64,000 nucleotides of DNA from Paraburkholderia metrosideri (GCF_904848625.1 NZ_CAJHCP010000018.1:1-64000), one strand, 5' to 3'; shown: positions 41,701 to 49,958, counted from the first letter of the stretch. Notes: generated from the sequence alone by a model not told the origin. Program-made: numbers and translations.

Positions 41701-42399
41701 CTACCTTGAGAACGGCGTCTCCGACCACGCGAGACACGCGGCATAGGAATCCGGCGCGGCCAGCCAGTGTGCGGAAATCGCACGCATGCCGTCCGGAATA
41801 GCGTTGCGCAAGGTCACGCGCGATGTATCGCGCGGCAGCACGCTCAGATGCTGCAGTCCTTCGACAACGCCCACTCCCGTTGTTTTAACCAGCGCCTCCT
41901 TTGCCACCCACGCGTCGTAAAACGCCGCACGCTGCTGCGTGATGTCGAGGCGTTCAATCCACATCTTTTCGGCGGGGTCGAGCGTCAGCGGTGCAACCGA
42001 ACGCCAATCGAACTGCGCACGCATCTGTTCGATATCCACGCCGACGCGCCGCACCGCAGACATCGCAATCAGCCCGTGCGAACCGGTATGCGATACGTTG
42101 AAATCGATCCGATTCGACTCTGCCAGATGAGGACGACGATGTGCATCGTGAGTAAAACGAAGGGCATGTGGCCCGATGCCGAGGTATTGCGCGAGTCGCT
42201 CACGCAGCGCGACTCGTACGGTTGCGAAACGCAGTGTGTCTTCATGACGAAGGAATTTGCGTGCGCGAGTCCGTTCGTCGTCGCTGAGCGATGAGAAAGC
42301 GTCGTCATCTAACGACAGATTAAAAGCCAGGTCGACCCGCCATAACGAAATGTCGGACGGCGCGTCGTGGGGCAATGGAATTGACTCGATGGAATACAT
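41701..42399 (-). CDS. Sfp/EntD-type 4'-phosphopantetheinyl transferase
   Basis: 232 residues with all signature motifs: 'LSDDERTRARKF', 'RVALRERLAQYLG', 'RPHL....IDFNVSHTGS', Mg ligands Asp122 and Glu124 in 'GVDIE', and 'WVAKEALVKTTG' with the Glu/Lys pair. The enzyme transfers the phosphopantetheine arm of CoA to acyl- or peptidyl-carrier proteins of fatty acid, polyketide or siderophore synthetases. It converges on the degenerate paralogue with a 16-bp gap. No NRPS/PKS genes lie in the window, so the client is elsewhere. Confidence 0.9.
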   Translation of the reverse strand: MYSIESIPLPHDAPSDISLWRVDLAFNLSLDDDAFSSLSDDERTRARKFLRHEDTLRFATVRVALRERLAQYLGIGPHALRFTHDAHRRPHLAESNRIDFNVSHTGSHGLIAMSAVRRVGVDIEQMRAQFDWRSVAPLTLDPAEKMWIERLDITQQRAAFYDAWVAKEALVKTTGVGVVEGLQHLSVLPRDTSRVTLRNAIPDGMRAISAHWLAAPDSYAACLAWSETPFSR

Positions 42400-42486
42400 C
42401 GCAGAAGTTCGGACGTGAAAGGCGGGTTCGCAGAAGACTAACCGCGACTCTAACCTGGATCACGTTCGATACGACGATGTCTTCAG

Positions 42487-42642
42487 TCAACTACGCGTCG
42501 CTTGTTTCGGCACGCCGGGCAGCAACGCCACGCCGCTCACGAATAACAACGCAGTGAGCAGATACAACGCGTTGTCCATGCTGCCCGTGTGCGTCTTGAT
42601 CAGACCGATCACCCACGGGCTCACAATTCCGCTTGTGATGCC
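42487..42642 (-). pseudogene. C-terminal remnant of an MFS transporter
   Basis: The minus strand encodes a 51-residue stretch ending in TGA at 42487: 'GITSGIVSPWVIGLIKTHTG' then 'DNALYLLTALLFVSGVALL'. This is a typical last-two-helix region of ACS-family MFS carriers. No start or N-terminal part remains upstream. Confidence 0.65.
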
Positions 42643-42646
42643 GATG

Positions 42647-42888
42647 CTAGTCGTCGATGCCGCAGAGCGTGTAGTTCGCTAACTTGCCAGAAACAAACGT
42701 CAGGTGCGGGAATAACTCGCTCGGGAGTTGGAATGGCGCCCGCCGGTTGAGTTGGCCCATTGCCGCACGATGCATGCAAGTACTGGAGAAACCCAGCGTT
42801 TCCCCAGTCTCGCGCTTGCTCGAAGATCGATGCGCGGCGTACCGCGCATCCTTCATCTCAGCGGCGGTCGTCACGCCGACTGGCGTGA
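42647..42888 (-). pseudogene. Unrecognised fragment (gene debris)
   Basis: An open stretch on the minus strand ends 'FPHLTFVSGKLANYTLCGIDD' at a TAG and abuts the MFS remnant. No ribosome-binding site or family match was recognised. Its juxtaposition with the MFS fragment suggests the spacer is made of leftovers from deletion or insertion events. Confidence 0.3.
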
Positions 42889-43554
42889 TCAATCCGTGCC
42901 GAATTTCGACGACCTCGGTCCGAATAACAGCCCATTCGGCGGCCCCGCGTGCAGCAGCCGATAACTCGTCACAGCGGCCATATCGTGGCTCCTGTCCGTC
43001 AGCGAGTCTGCAATCTGCTGGACAGCCGCAGCCACGAGCATGCTGACCAAACCCGCACCGCCATAGTTATTGCCTTCGTTGCTGTTGGCTGTCGCGCTCC
43101 CCTGCCACAGCACATCACCGGTCTTCAGATCCACCAGTTTCGCCGACGCGGTGACAACAGTCGCACTGGCGAGCACGCGGTACGAGGTACCGAATTGTGT
43201 GATCTTCGAATACAGCACCGCGTCGGCGCCGAAAATCTCCCGAAGCTTCGCGGGCGAGGTCGCCTGAATATCCGCCGCGACGGTCAGACCGTTCTGGCGG
43301 AACGTCTCATCCATCACCGCCACCGGCACCACGTAGTAACCCGATTCGGCGAGCGGCATCGTCATCTGGGAAAGCATGCTGTTTGTCGCCTGTACATCGG
43401 TCGTTTCATTCTCGGGCGGCAGCACGAGGATCGAATGCGGCTGGCTGTTTTTGAAAGCCGTGTAGTCAGCATGTTTGACCGGTTGCGCGCACGCCGCCAG
43501 CAACGCGACCGTCGAAAGCGCAAACCAAAGTTTGAAGCAAAGGAATCTGGACAT
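42889..43554 (-). CDS. GNA1162-family (DUF799) lipoprotein
   Basis: 221 residues. N-terminal lipoprotein signal with lipobox 'LLAAC' (Cys ~22), then the GNA1162 pattern 'SILVLPPENETTDVQATNSMLSQMTMPLAESGYYVVPVAVMDETFRQNGL' in overview, 'LREIFGADAVLYSKITQFG', and a C-terminal 'GAGLVSMLVAAAVQQIADSLTD'. It is named after the Neisseria outer-membrane lipoprotein. It is the third gene of a CsgG-like/DUF4810/GNA1162 trio (10-bp gap to the previous gene), an arrangement conserved in other proteobacteria and presumed to form an outer-membrane complex. Confidence 0.85.
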   Translation of the reverse strand: MSRFLCFKLWFALSTVALLAACAQPVKHADYTAFKNSQPHSILVLPPENETTDVQATNSMLSQMTMPLAESGYYVVPVAVMDETFRQNGLTVAADIQATSPAKLREIFGADAVLYSKITQFGTSYRVLASATVVTASAKLVDLKTGDVLWQGSATANSNEGNNYGGAGLVSMLVAAAVQQIADSLTDRSHDMAAVTSYRLLHAGPPNGLLFGPRSSKFGTD

Positions 43555-43564
43555 GGGAACTCGA

Positions 43565-43939
43565 TCAAGGCTGTGGGGTTTTCTGCTTCATCAGGAAATC
43601 CATGTAGGTCGCGGATTCCGGAAACAGATGCTTTTCGGCTCCGAACTGCTCCATGGCCGGGCCGTCCTTGCCAACGCCCGCGTACAGCATTCCGAGTTGC
43701 GCATGAAAACCTGGCGGAGGCATGGCGCCTTTTGCGCGAATCTCCTGCAGCGCTTTTTCTAGTGCGTCGATCTGCTGCTGCGGATCCTTGCCACCCTTGA
43801 GATAGTCGTAGACCGCCGGTTCGTAGCCGGTCCACTGGTAAAGCGGCGGACTGCTTGCCGCACATCCCGTCAGCAGCAGCGCTACTGTCATTGCCGGCAG
43901 TCCCATTCCCCGTATCGTGCTCATTCGTTTCATCGTCAA
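43565..43939 (-). CDS. DUF4810 lipoprotein
   Basis: 124 residues; lipobox 'LLLTGC', then the family signature 'PPLYQWTGYEPAVYDYLKG', 'DPQQQIDALEKALQEIRAKGAMPPPGFHAQLGMLYAGVGK' in outline and 'EKHLFPESATYMDFLM'. A TPR-like helical pair is likely. DUF4810 proteins occur between CsgG-like and GNA1162 genes; function not established. Several Met codons near the start make the exact initiation site uncertain. Confidence 0.85.
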   Translation of the reverse strand: MTMKRMSTIRGMGLPAMTVALLLTGCAASSPPLYQWTGYEPAVYDYLKGGKDPQQQIDALEKALQEIRAKGAMPPPGFHAQLGMLYAGVGKDGPAMEQFGAEKHLFPESATYMDFLMKQKTPQP

Positions 43940-43998
43940 TTTCGTCGGTGTGATGATGTGTCGCCGGAAAGTCCGTGCAACGTGATGACCGCGTGCGC

Positions 43999-44667
43999 CT
44001 ATCGTGAAGCTTTAAGCACGCCTCCATCGACTTGCGCGGCCAGATGATTGACGGCCTCCTGAATCGCGAGGTCAAGCACCTTGCCATTCAACGTGGAGTC
44101 GTAGCTGGCCGTTCCCCCGAAACCGATGATTTCGCGATTCGACAGACTGTATTCGCCCGCCCCCTGGCTCGACGCTACGACTTCCGACGTCGTGGTATCG
44201 ACTACGTTGACACTCACTTTTGCGTAAGCCACCTGATTCTTGCCGCTGCCGAGAATGCCGAAGAGTTGGCGATCACCCGTTTCCTTGCGGCCGAACTCGG
44301 TAACGTCGCCAGTGATGACAAAGTTCGCGCCCTTGATCGCCTGCCCCTTTTTCATGAAGCCGGCTTCCTGACGGATTTCGTCGAGGTTGTCCCGATCGAG
44401 CACATTGAAGCGGCCACTCTGTTGCAGCGCGGTGATCAGGATGGTTTTGGCCTGGCCTCCAAGGCGGTCGACCCCATCGGAGAAAATTCCTCGCATATAG
44501 CTGGACCGGTTGTCGAACTTGCCCACGGCCATCTCGATGCGCTGACCCGCGTAGGGAGTCTGGGAAATGCTGACCGGCTGGACCGGCAGCGAATGCGAGG
44601 ACTCTGTTGCACATCCGCACAACGCCAGGACAGCAGCGGCCACCGAAACTCCATAGACTTTTGACAT
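43999..44667 (-). CDS. CsgG/HfaB-family outer-membrane lipoprotein
   Basis: About 222 residues from ATG 44667 (AAGGAG upstream; a TTG three codons earlier is alternative). Lipobox 'LALCGC', then the CsgG pattern 'AVGKFDNRSSYMRGIFSDGVDRLGGQAKTILITALQQSGRFNVLDRDNLDEI'-type organisation, 'GANFVITGDVTEFG' and 'AYAKVSVNVVDTTTSEVV'. CsgG forms the curli secretion pore; HfaB anchors Caulobacter holdfast. Here it heads the lipoprotein trio rather than a curli operon. It lies 49 bp after the cdiB gene on the same strand and could be co-transcribed with the CDI locus. Confidence 0.85.
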   Translation of the reverse strand: MSKVYGVSVAAAVLALCGCATESSHSLPVQPVSISQTPYAGQRIEMAVGKFDNRSSYMRGIFSDGVDRLGGQAKTILITALQQSGRFNVLDRDNLDEIRQEAGFMKKGQAIKGANFVITGDVTEFGRKETGDRQLFGILGSGKNQVAYAKVSVNVVDTTTSEVVASSQGAGEYSLSNREIIGFGGTASYDSTLNGKVLDLAIQEAVNHLAAQVDGGVLKASR

Positions 44668-44715
44668 ATCTATCAATCTCCTTTTTTTGGTAAAGCAGTG
44701 AGGATCAAACGGTAA

Positions 44716-46473
44716 TCAGAATTGCGCCGTCACCTGAAAGCCAAGCGTGACCCGCGCTGTCGGAAAACCCGAAGGTTTGTAGATTGGAGTGCCCGCGAAG
44801 AGGTCATAGGCGAGTGCACCGGCCTTTGTCGACGCACTGCCCCTGATACCTATCACCGCACCCGCGAGTTGCGTCCCCACCAGGAGCGCGGCGTTCGGCC
44901 CGAACACATGTCCGTAGTCGATGCCCGCATAAAGCGACTGTCCGGTCGAGTTGATCGGCAACTGAAATTCATTACGCCAGTAAAAGCCGCGCTCCGCCGC
45001 CAGCATCGTTTCGCCGTCGAAACCGCGCACCGTGTAGCGGCTGCCGATAGTCAGGTCGTCGATGTAGTTCAGCGTGTAGTTCGTGAACTGTCCGTGAACG
45101 CTCGTCACGTAGCGAAGAGTCTGGGTTGCTAGTTGGAACGGGATGGACAGGTTCGCATCCAGCACGGCCATGTGGAAGCGGTACGTTGGCCCATTCACGT
45201 AATAGTCCGGCGTTGCGCCTAGTCCACCGATACCCTGACGGTAAGCGAGACTACCGTCGAACTGCGATGCGCCGAAGTAATGCCGATCGGTCAGACCGGC
45301 TTCGATGAATGTGTTGTTGCGATGCTGTTGCGGGATATCCGTATCTTCGATGAAGCTCTCGCCAAAACGCTTCGTCAGCCGGAACTGCGCGCCAAGTATG
45401 TTGTTCTGGCTGCGCATGAGCACGCGCTGGAGTTTGAAGTCCACCGTCTGCGAATTGCCGGTCGAAACGAACGTCGCATTAGCCCCCGCGATCGGCTGAT
45501 AGTACGAGTTCGTATAGGCCGACAGCGTGCCGGTCCAGTAGCCCCACGGGATCGAATACGAGCCGTTCCAGCCGTGGGAACCGAGACGTTTGTCGCCAAA
45601 TTCGAGATCCTGGCTCACGCCGACGTTGAAGATGTCGTTCACGCCGAGTGGGTTGTCGATGCCGAGGCTCAGATTACCTTGCAACCTTCCCGTTGCGCGC
45701 TGGCCCGAGTTGTCGATCGAGGCGACTACTGTCCAGGGCTTCGTGCGCTTTACTTCCAGTACTACGTCGCTTTCACCGGGGACGTTCGTCGGGACGATCT
45801 GCATGGAAACGTCCTGACTGCTGACGCGCTTCATCTGCTCGAGTCCCTGTTCGAGGTCGCGCAGATTCAGCACGTTGCCATCGCGTGTGGGGAATGCAGA
45901 CTTCCATGTGTCGCGTGGTGCATTGTCGGCAAAGCGAATCCTGCCGATAATGCCGGGCACCAGTGCGAATTTCAGCGTCCCGGTTGAGAGGTCCTGTTCG
46001 GGTAGTAGTACGCGTGTAGTGATGTAGCCACGGCTCAGGATGGCTTGTTGCAATCCCTTCACGATAGCGTCCAGCCCCTGTTTGCCGATGCATGCCCCAG
46101 CATAGTGGTTCACCCATTCGCGCGCGAAAGCGAAGCGGTCCAGGCTTAGCGCTGATGTGCCCTGCGCGCGCGCTGTATCGGGCAAGGTGACGGGCACGTC
46201 GAGTACGAACGATTCAATACGGAAGCATGGCGTTTCAACTGGCAGTTCAGGCCAGTTTGAAATGCGCTCAACCGTTGAGCGTACGGACGGCGCATTTACT
46301 GCAGCAGCGCGCTGCTGTGATTCGCGATGCTCCTTCACCTGCTGGTTCTGTTCGGCATTGGCGCGTGCCGCTGCAGCGGTATCTGCTCGTGTTGGTATCG
46401 GCATCTGCTGCGCGTGGGCGAGTGATGCCAGAGCTGTGAGCGGCAGGGCTGCCAGCCTTTTTATGATTTTCAT
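44716..46473 (-). CDS. cdiB: CdiB/BcpB: two-partner-secretion outer-membrane transporter
   Basis: 585 residues. Signal peptide ending 'ASLAHA', an N-terminal linker helix, POTRA domain(s) with 'CFRIESFVLDVP' and 'QAILSRGYITTRVLLPEQDLSTGTLKFALVPG' as landmarks, and a 16-strand Omp85-type barrel including the conserved 'VRGF' loop motif ('YTVRGFDGE') and a C-terminal Phe (GFQVTAQF). This is the ShlB/FhaC/HecB family, which exports TpsA proteins. It lies downstream of cdiA and the immunity genes on the same strand, the order typical of Burkholderia bcpAIOB loci rather than enteric cdiBAI. Confidence 0.92.
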   Translation of the reverse strand: MKIIKRLAALPLTALASLAHAQQMPIPTRADTAAAARANAEQNQQVKEHRESQQRAAAVNAPSVRSTVERISNWPELPVETPCFRIESFVLDVPVTLPDTARAQGTSALSLDRFAFAREWVNHYAGACIGKQGLDAIVKGLQQAILSRGYITTRVLLPEQDLSTGTLKFALVPGIIGRIRFADNAPRDTWKSAFPTRDGNVLNLRDLEQGLEQMKRVSSQDVSMQIVPTNVPGESDVVLEVKRTKPWTVVASIDNSGQRATGRLQGNLSLGIDNPLGVNDIFNVGVSQDLEFGDKRLGSHGWNGSYSIPWGYWTGTLSAYTNSYYQPIAGANATFVSTGNSQTVDFKLQRVLMRSQNNILGAQFRLTKRFGESFIEDTDIPQQHRNNTFIEAGLTDRHYFGASQFDGSLAYRQGIGGLGATPDYYVNGPTYRFHMAVLDANLSIPFQLATQTLRYVTSVHGQFTNYTLNYIDDLTIGSRYTVRGFDGETMLAAERGFYWRNEFQLPINSTGQSLYAGIDYGHVFGPNAALLVGTQLAGAVIGIRGSASTKAGALAYDLFAGTPIYKPSGFPTARVTLGFQVTAQF

Positions 46474-47126
46474 TACTGGACTGGTCCTCGATTCTGCGTG
46501 TCGTGCGTTGTTCGCCTGCGTCTATCGAATGAGCTGAGTAGTACGCCCCGTTGATCGTAGTGGGTGCGTTCTTGCCATGCGGAGCATTCATCGGACTACC
46601 GCTCATTCCTGCAGGTGTGCTCGGACTTATTTATAGAGTCGCCGCCATCGTTCAGGGTCGCGGTGTCCGGCGCATACCCCTATCACTCGCATCTGACACG
46701 GCCGCCGTTGTCGAAGTCGATTTTCCCTGGACGCAACAATCGCTTGCAAAGCAAATCGCCCCGACGCATTTTCCAAACGACATATTTTTTCTCCGACGCG
46801 GGCTTTTGCCTGAAGGCGGGAGTCTGCCAGATGACGCGTTTCTTGTGCTATCTCAATTACATCGTATAACGAAGCATCATTGACTTCCTCGGGGTTGATG
46901 GTGTGCGCAGCGCGACGGCAAACCCGCCCGAACGGGACGTATCCGTACTACTGTTCCATGACCGCGCAGGCCCTTGCATACCGCCCCGACACTTACCACG
47001 TCAAGGCCGCGCAACGCGCCGAAGGGCACCTGAATGTCATCGGCGTGTGTCACCGCAGCAGCCAGATGCAACACTTCTGCATTGGCCGCGCTTTCGGCTG
47101 CAGCCTGCGCAACCGCTTCGCCTGAC
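46474..47126. other. Degenerate spacer between cdiB and the broken membrane gene
   Basis: About 650 bases with no supported gene. A minus-strand frame near 46880-47206 continues, in another register, a coding-like stretch from the broken gene upstream ('STLAAIAESGEAVAQAAAESAANAEV'), which suggests more frameshifted remains. Confidence 0.35.
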
Positions 47127-47494
47127 TCAGCGATAGCAGCTAAAGTCGAAATAGCGCCAGTGTTGGCAGGGTGCACGTCGATGCTGGATAGCGTTGGCTT
47201 GAGCACTTTTCGCTAGCGCGGCAACGCCGGTGTTGATGAGGAATATGCCCGAGGCAATACGTCGGACTAGGCCTGTACAGCGATTCATGCACCGAGCCAG
47301 CAAGGCGTACCCGACGGTAAAATAAAGTGTCTTGGCGATCGCATTATTGATCGTCGAGACGCGCTGCGTTGCCGAGGCTTGCGGGCGAAACCAAAGGGAA
47401 CCACTACGGTTGCTGCCATTAGCGCCGCCACCACTCGCAGGATCGAAGACAGGTGGAGTACCAGCTGTGCGACGCCGAATTTCGTTCGCTTCAT
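47127..47494 (-). pseudogene. Frameshifted small membrane-protein gene (possible BcpO remnant)
   Basis: The ATG at 47494 overlaps the stop of the immunity candidate (ATGA), and the first ~37 residues ('MKRTKFGVAQLVLHLSSILR', then a hydrophobic helix ending PFGFARKP) look like an exported or membrane N-terminus. In that frame the sequence then becomes Arg/Ser-rich nonsense, while the neighbouring frame carries sensible membrane sequence: 'INNAIAKTLYFTVGYALL', 'GLVRRIASGIFLINTGVAAL'. A frameshift near 47385 is the simplest reading. The position between immunity gene and cdiB is that of bcpO in Burkholderia loci. Confidence 0.45.
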
Positions 47495-47763
47495 TTCGGT
47501 TCATCCTGCTTATCGTCTTCGGTTTTGTAGCTCTCGCGCGCCTTCTTGTAGCTGTTGTCGAAGGGTTTGATATTTAGCAATTTGGCCCGACTGGTCATTC
47601 CACCGACAAGCACTGACAAAAAGCCGACTAACAAGAAAACTCTGGCCCAAATGACTGGGAGTTCAAATTCAAGTGCGATAGCGGCAAGTCCTATTCCCAT
47701 AACGATTAGCGTCAAGCGAAGCCATGAAGCTAGGTTGCCGTTGTCGATGAATCTGATCTTCAT
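47491..47763 (-). CDS. Candidate CDI immunity protein for the orphan cassette (two membrane helices)
   Basis: 90 residues: two hydrophobic helices ('LRLTLIVMGIGLAAIALEF', 'VFLLVGFLSVLVGGMTS') and a charged C-terminal tail rich in Lys/Glu/Asp. Its ATG overlaps the stop of the orphan CdiA C-terminal cassette by 4 bases, so the two are translationally coupled as toxin-immunity pairs are. Base composition is lower in GC than the flanks. A membrane-resident immunity protein would fit a membrane-acting toxin. The role is inferred from position. Confidence 0.6.
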   Translation of the reverse strand: MKIRFIDNGNLASWLRLTLIVMGIGLAAIALEFELPVIWARVFLLVGFLSVLVGGMTSRAKLLNIKPFDNSYKKARESYKTEDDKQDEPK

Positions 47764-48956
47764 TTTTTCCCCTTGGAAGTTTGCGGCCCGAAAATGCCAT
47801 CTATCTTTTCTTGCACGTTCATAGCCACGCCACTACCGTTTACTTGATTCACCAACTCATTCACGGCAGGGGTCAACATGGGCGATGCCGCCGATATGTA
47901 GTTCGATGCAATAGACGTAGAACCATTAAAAAGGTATTGCCCAGTATTCGGCTTAGCCAATTGCCCAACGGCATCTGCGGCGATTCCTATGATTGGTCCG
48001 CCGTATGCAATACCCTCACAGACTACTGAGCAAGGTGTTATCGACGCACCCGCTGCCGCAAGTGACGATACACGTCCCGCGTTAGTAGAAACCATCCCCG
48101 CTGCATCTGTCGTTGTGTTACGCATGAAGTCCGCGTCGCTCTTGTCGAACTTGGTAAACGGTCCCGTTATAGATGACGACCTCGAACGGGACAACGGATC
48201 GTATGAAACTGTGCCCGGCACGTCGGTGGCAGAGTTCGACAGAATATATGACTGCAATTCCAGATTCGCCTGTGCCGTTATCTGCGTCAGGATCGGCTTG
48301 CCGTCGGCCGTTGTTCCTGCCGACATCCACTGTGCGCCCGAGTCCGTAGGTGCCTGACCAATGAGGGTCGTAGGTGCGCCTGATTCGTTGGTTCCGTTCG
48401 AGGTTGCGCCCATGATGCGCATCTGGTCCTCAATTTGCGCCTGCGAATACAGTCCGCCGCTCTTGTCGGCGAGTTGCTTGGCTACGGCCTTTTCTTCGGG
48501 GTGCAACTGCCGGTTGAAGCGATCCACCGCCGAACCCGCCGTTGCCCCAGCCGCTCCACCTACCCCGCCTATCCCCGTCGCGGCCACATTCGCGACGATG
48601 TTACCCAGCGCCTTGTCCAGATCGGCGTTACCCGTCGGGCTCGAATCCGCGATGGGCTGGCTCAATTCATCAAGCTTGCCCGCCGACTTCGACGCGATCG
48701 CTGCGCCCACTGCTGCACCCGCTGCACCTCCAATACCGCCGGAACCCAGCCCACCCACCACCGCTGCCCCCGCCGCCTGAAGTTCCGCACGCGAATTGCC
48801 GCCGTCCTTCCACGCATCCATCCCCGCCTGGTCGCCAGTTGCCTCCGCTTCCCTGTACTTCGAATCCGCGTAATCGCCGATGCGTTGCGCCACCGCCGCC
48901 GATGCGGCCGTTACCGCGTTCATCAGATCGGCCTGGTTGTTCACCAGCTGGTTCAC
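47760..48956 (-). CDS. Orphan CdiA C-terminal toxin cassette (N-terminally truncated)
   Basis: 398 residues, GTG start. The first ~150 residues match the pre-toxin part of the full-length CdiA in this window ('NNQADLMNAVTAASAAVAQRIGDYAD' against 'DNQSDLMNAVTAAGEAVATRIGQYAD'), with Gly/Ala-rich segments. 'VDRFNRQLHPEEK' replaces the NVELYN boundary motif. The last ~230 residues are unrelated to the main toxin and unrecognised ('GGPIIGIAADAVGQLAKPNTGQYLFNGS'). Orphan cassettes of this kind serve as a reservoir for toxin switching by recombination. An upstream homologous segment lies out of frame, so alone this product lacks any export signal. Confidence 0.65.
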   Translation of the reverse strand: MNQLVNNQADLMNAVTAASAAVAQRIGDYADSKYREAEATGDQAGMDAWKDGGNSRAELQAAGAAVVGGLGSGGIGGAAGAAVGAAIASKSAGKLDELSQPIADSSPTGNADLDKALGNIVANVAATGIGGVGGAAGATAGSAVDRFNRQLHPEEKAVAKQLADKSGGLYSQAQIEDQMRIMGATSNGTNESGAPTTLIGQAPTDSGAQWMSAGTTADGKPILTQITAQANLELQSYILSNSATDVPGTVSYDPLSRSRSSSITGPFTKFDKSDADFMRNTTTDAAGMVSTNAGRVSSLAAAGASITPCSVVCEGIAYGGPIIGIAADAVGQLAKPNTGQYLFNGSTSIASNYISAASPMLTPAVNELVNQVNGSGVAMNVQEKIDGIFGPQTSKGKK

Positions 48957-49400
48957 GTCCGGCAGCTTCTACCGTGCCGTTCGTGCGGCTCGTGTCGCGG
49001 CTCAGACTCGCGATGTCCTGCTCCTGATTGGCACCGTCGGTGACGTTGATCGTGCCCGCGCTGATCGCACTACGTGTTGTCGCGTCCGAACTGCCGCTAT
49101 CGTTCGCGAACGTCGGCAGTGCACCGCCCGTGTCCTTGCCCGACGTCTGGCCCGTGGTCGCGTCGTTGTTCCCGCCACTGCCTGCGGTAACACCTGCACT
49201 GATGCCCGTGCTCGTGGCGGTGTAGTCGGAGTGATTTTTCAGGTCCGAGAACGAGAGCGTGCCCGTGTTGAGCGTATTCCTGTCTGCGTCGGCATCACTC
49301 GCAATCAGCGCGCCCTTCAGGTCGGTGTTGCCCTTAACGGTAATGTCGAAGCCGTCCGTGCCCGCGTGTATGCCCGACTGCTCCTCGACACTCGCATAGG
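48957..49400 (-). pseudogene. Out-of-frame upstream part of the orphan CdiA cassette
   Basis: The minus strand encodes ~145 residues homologous to the FHA-repeat end of the main CdiA ('GNTDLKGALIASDADADRNTLNTGTLSFSDL' against 'GNTDLKGGLIASDADASKNTLTTGTLTYSE'; 'SAGTINVTDGANQEQDIASLSRDT'). It breaks off at 49400 upstream. Near 48970, a net loss of 2 bases relative to the intact paralogue puts it out of frame with the cassette that follows. Confidence 0.7.
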
Positions 49401-49410
49401 GGAGTTGACC

Positions 49411-49713
49411 ATGGCTGATGCCAATCTTAAACCACGTCGGGCACGCGACGAACACGTCACGCGCATTTCCGTCCCGCTTGAAGCTGACCACGCGCACGAA
49501 CACGACAGGCGTATGACCTTTCCCTGGATGCAGATCACCGATGCCATGCTCGAACACGCGGGCTTCCTGCCGGGCAACCAGGTCCTGTTCAGCATCGACT
49601 ACCGGCACGGACATATCACCATTACCCCGGACTATGACTACAGGATCGCCAGCAGGTACATGACCGAACCTGAAGCCGAAGCCATGCTGAAACGACGCAG
49701 CAGACGCAACTGA
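49411..49713 (+). CDS. SymE-like toxin (AbrB-fold, type I TA family)
   Basis: 100 residues from ATG 49411 (GGGGAG upstream). The C-terminal half has the SymE pattern 'PWMQITDAMLEHAGFLPGNQVLFSIDYRHGHITITP', an AbrB-like swapped-hairpin module, here with an extended N-terminus and tail as in Burkholderia members. SymE in E. coli is a DNA/RNA-binding toxin controlled by an antisense RNA. It is transcribed against the CDI genes and begins within ~10 bp of the truncated end of the orphan cassette. It has its own terminator. Any antisense RNA could not be identified. Confidence 0.75.
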   Translation: MADANLKPRRARDEHVTRISVPLEADHAHEHDRRMTFPWMQITDAMLEHAGFLPGNQVLFSIDYRHGHITITPDYDYRIASRYMTEPEAEAMLKRRSRRN

Positions 49714-49729
49714 GCAACACCCATAAACA

Positions 49730-49758
49730 GCAAACCCGGCCGCGGCCGGGTTTGCTTT
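49730..49758 (+). terminator. Terminator of the SymE-like gene
   Basis: The bases 49730-49755 form a perfect palindrome (GCAAACCCGGCCG and its complement) followed by TTTG, 17 bp after the stop codon. Confidence 0.8.
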
Positions 49759-49814
49759 GTCAATCATGAATGAATGGGTGATGACTATAAAGATGCGGCT
49801 GGTATCAACCTATT

Positions 49815-49958
49815 TCAATATCGACCCCATATCTTAGCGATGACCAAATAGCCAACGACAGCGACAGCTAGCCCGACAAATATCCAATAGAATATTTTTT
49901 CGGATTTGCTCATTTTGTTCCACTTCTCTGGCGAAGGACCACCACCCACTGCAGGCAT
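49815..49958 (-). CDS. cdiI: 47-residue membrane protein, candidate CdiI immunity protein
   Basis: ATG at 49958, TGA at 49815-49817, 12 bp after the cdiA stop, with AGAGGTGG just upstream. The protein has a Gly/Pro/Lys-rich N-terminus ('GGGPSPEKWNKMSKSEK') and one transmembrane helix ('IFYWIFVGLAVAVVGYLVIAKIW'), ending GRY. Position directly after cdiA is the immunity position in all CDI loci. The local sequence is clearly AT-richer than the rest of the window, as CDI toxin/immunity pairs often are. Immunity function is inferred; the small size and membrane location would suit a toxin acting at the inner membrane. Confidence 0.6.
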   Translation of the reverse strand: MPAVGGGPSPEKWNKMSKSEKIFYWIFVGLAVAVVGYLVIAKIWGRY

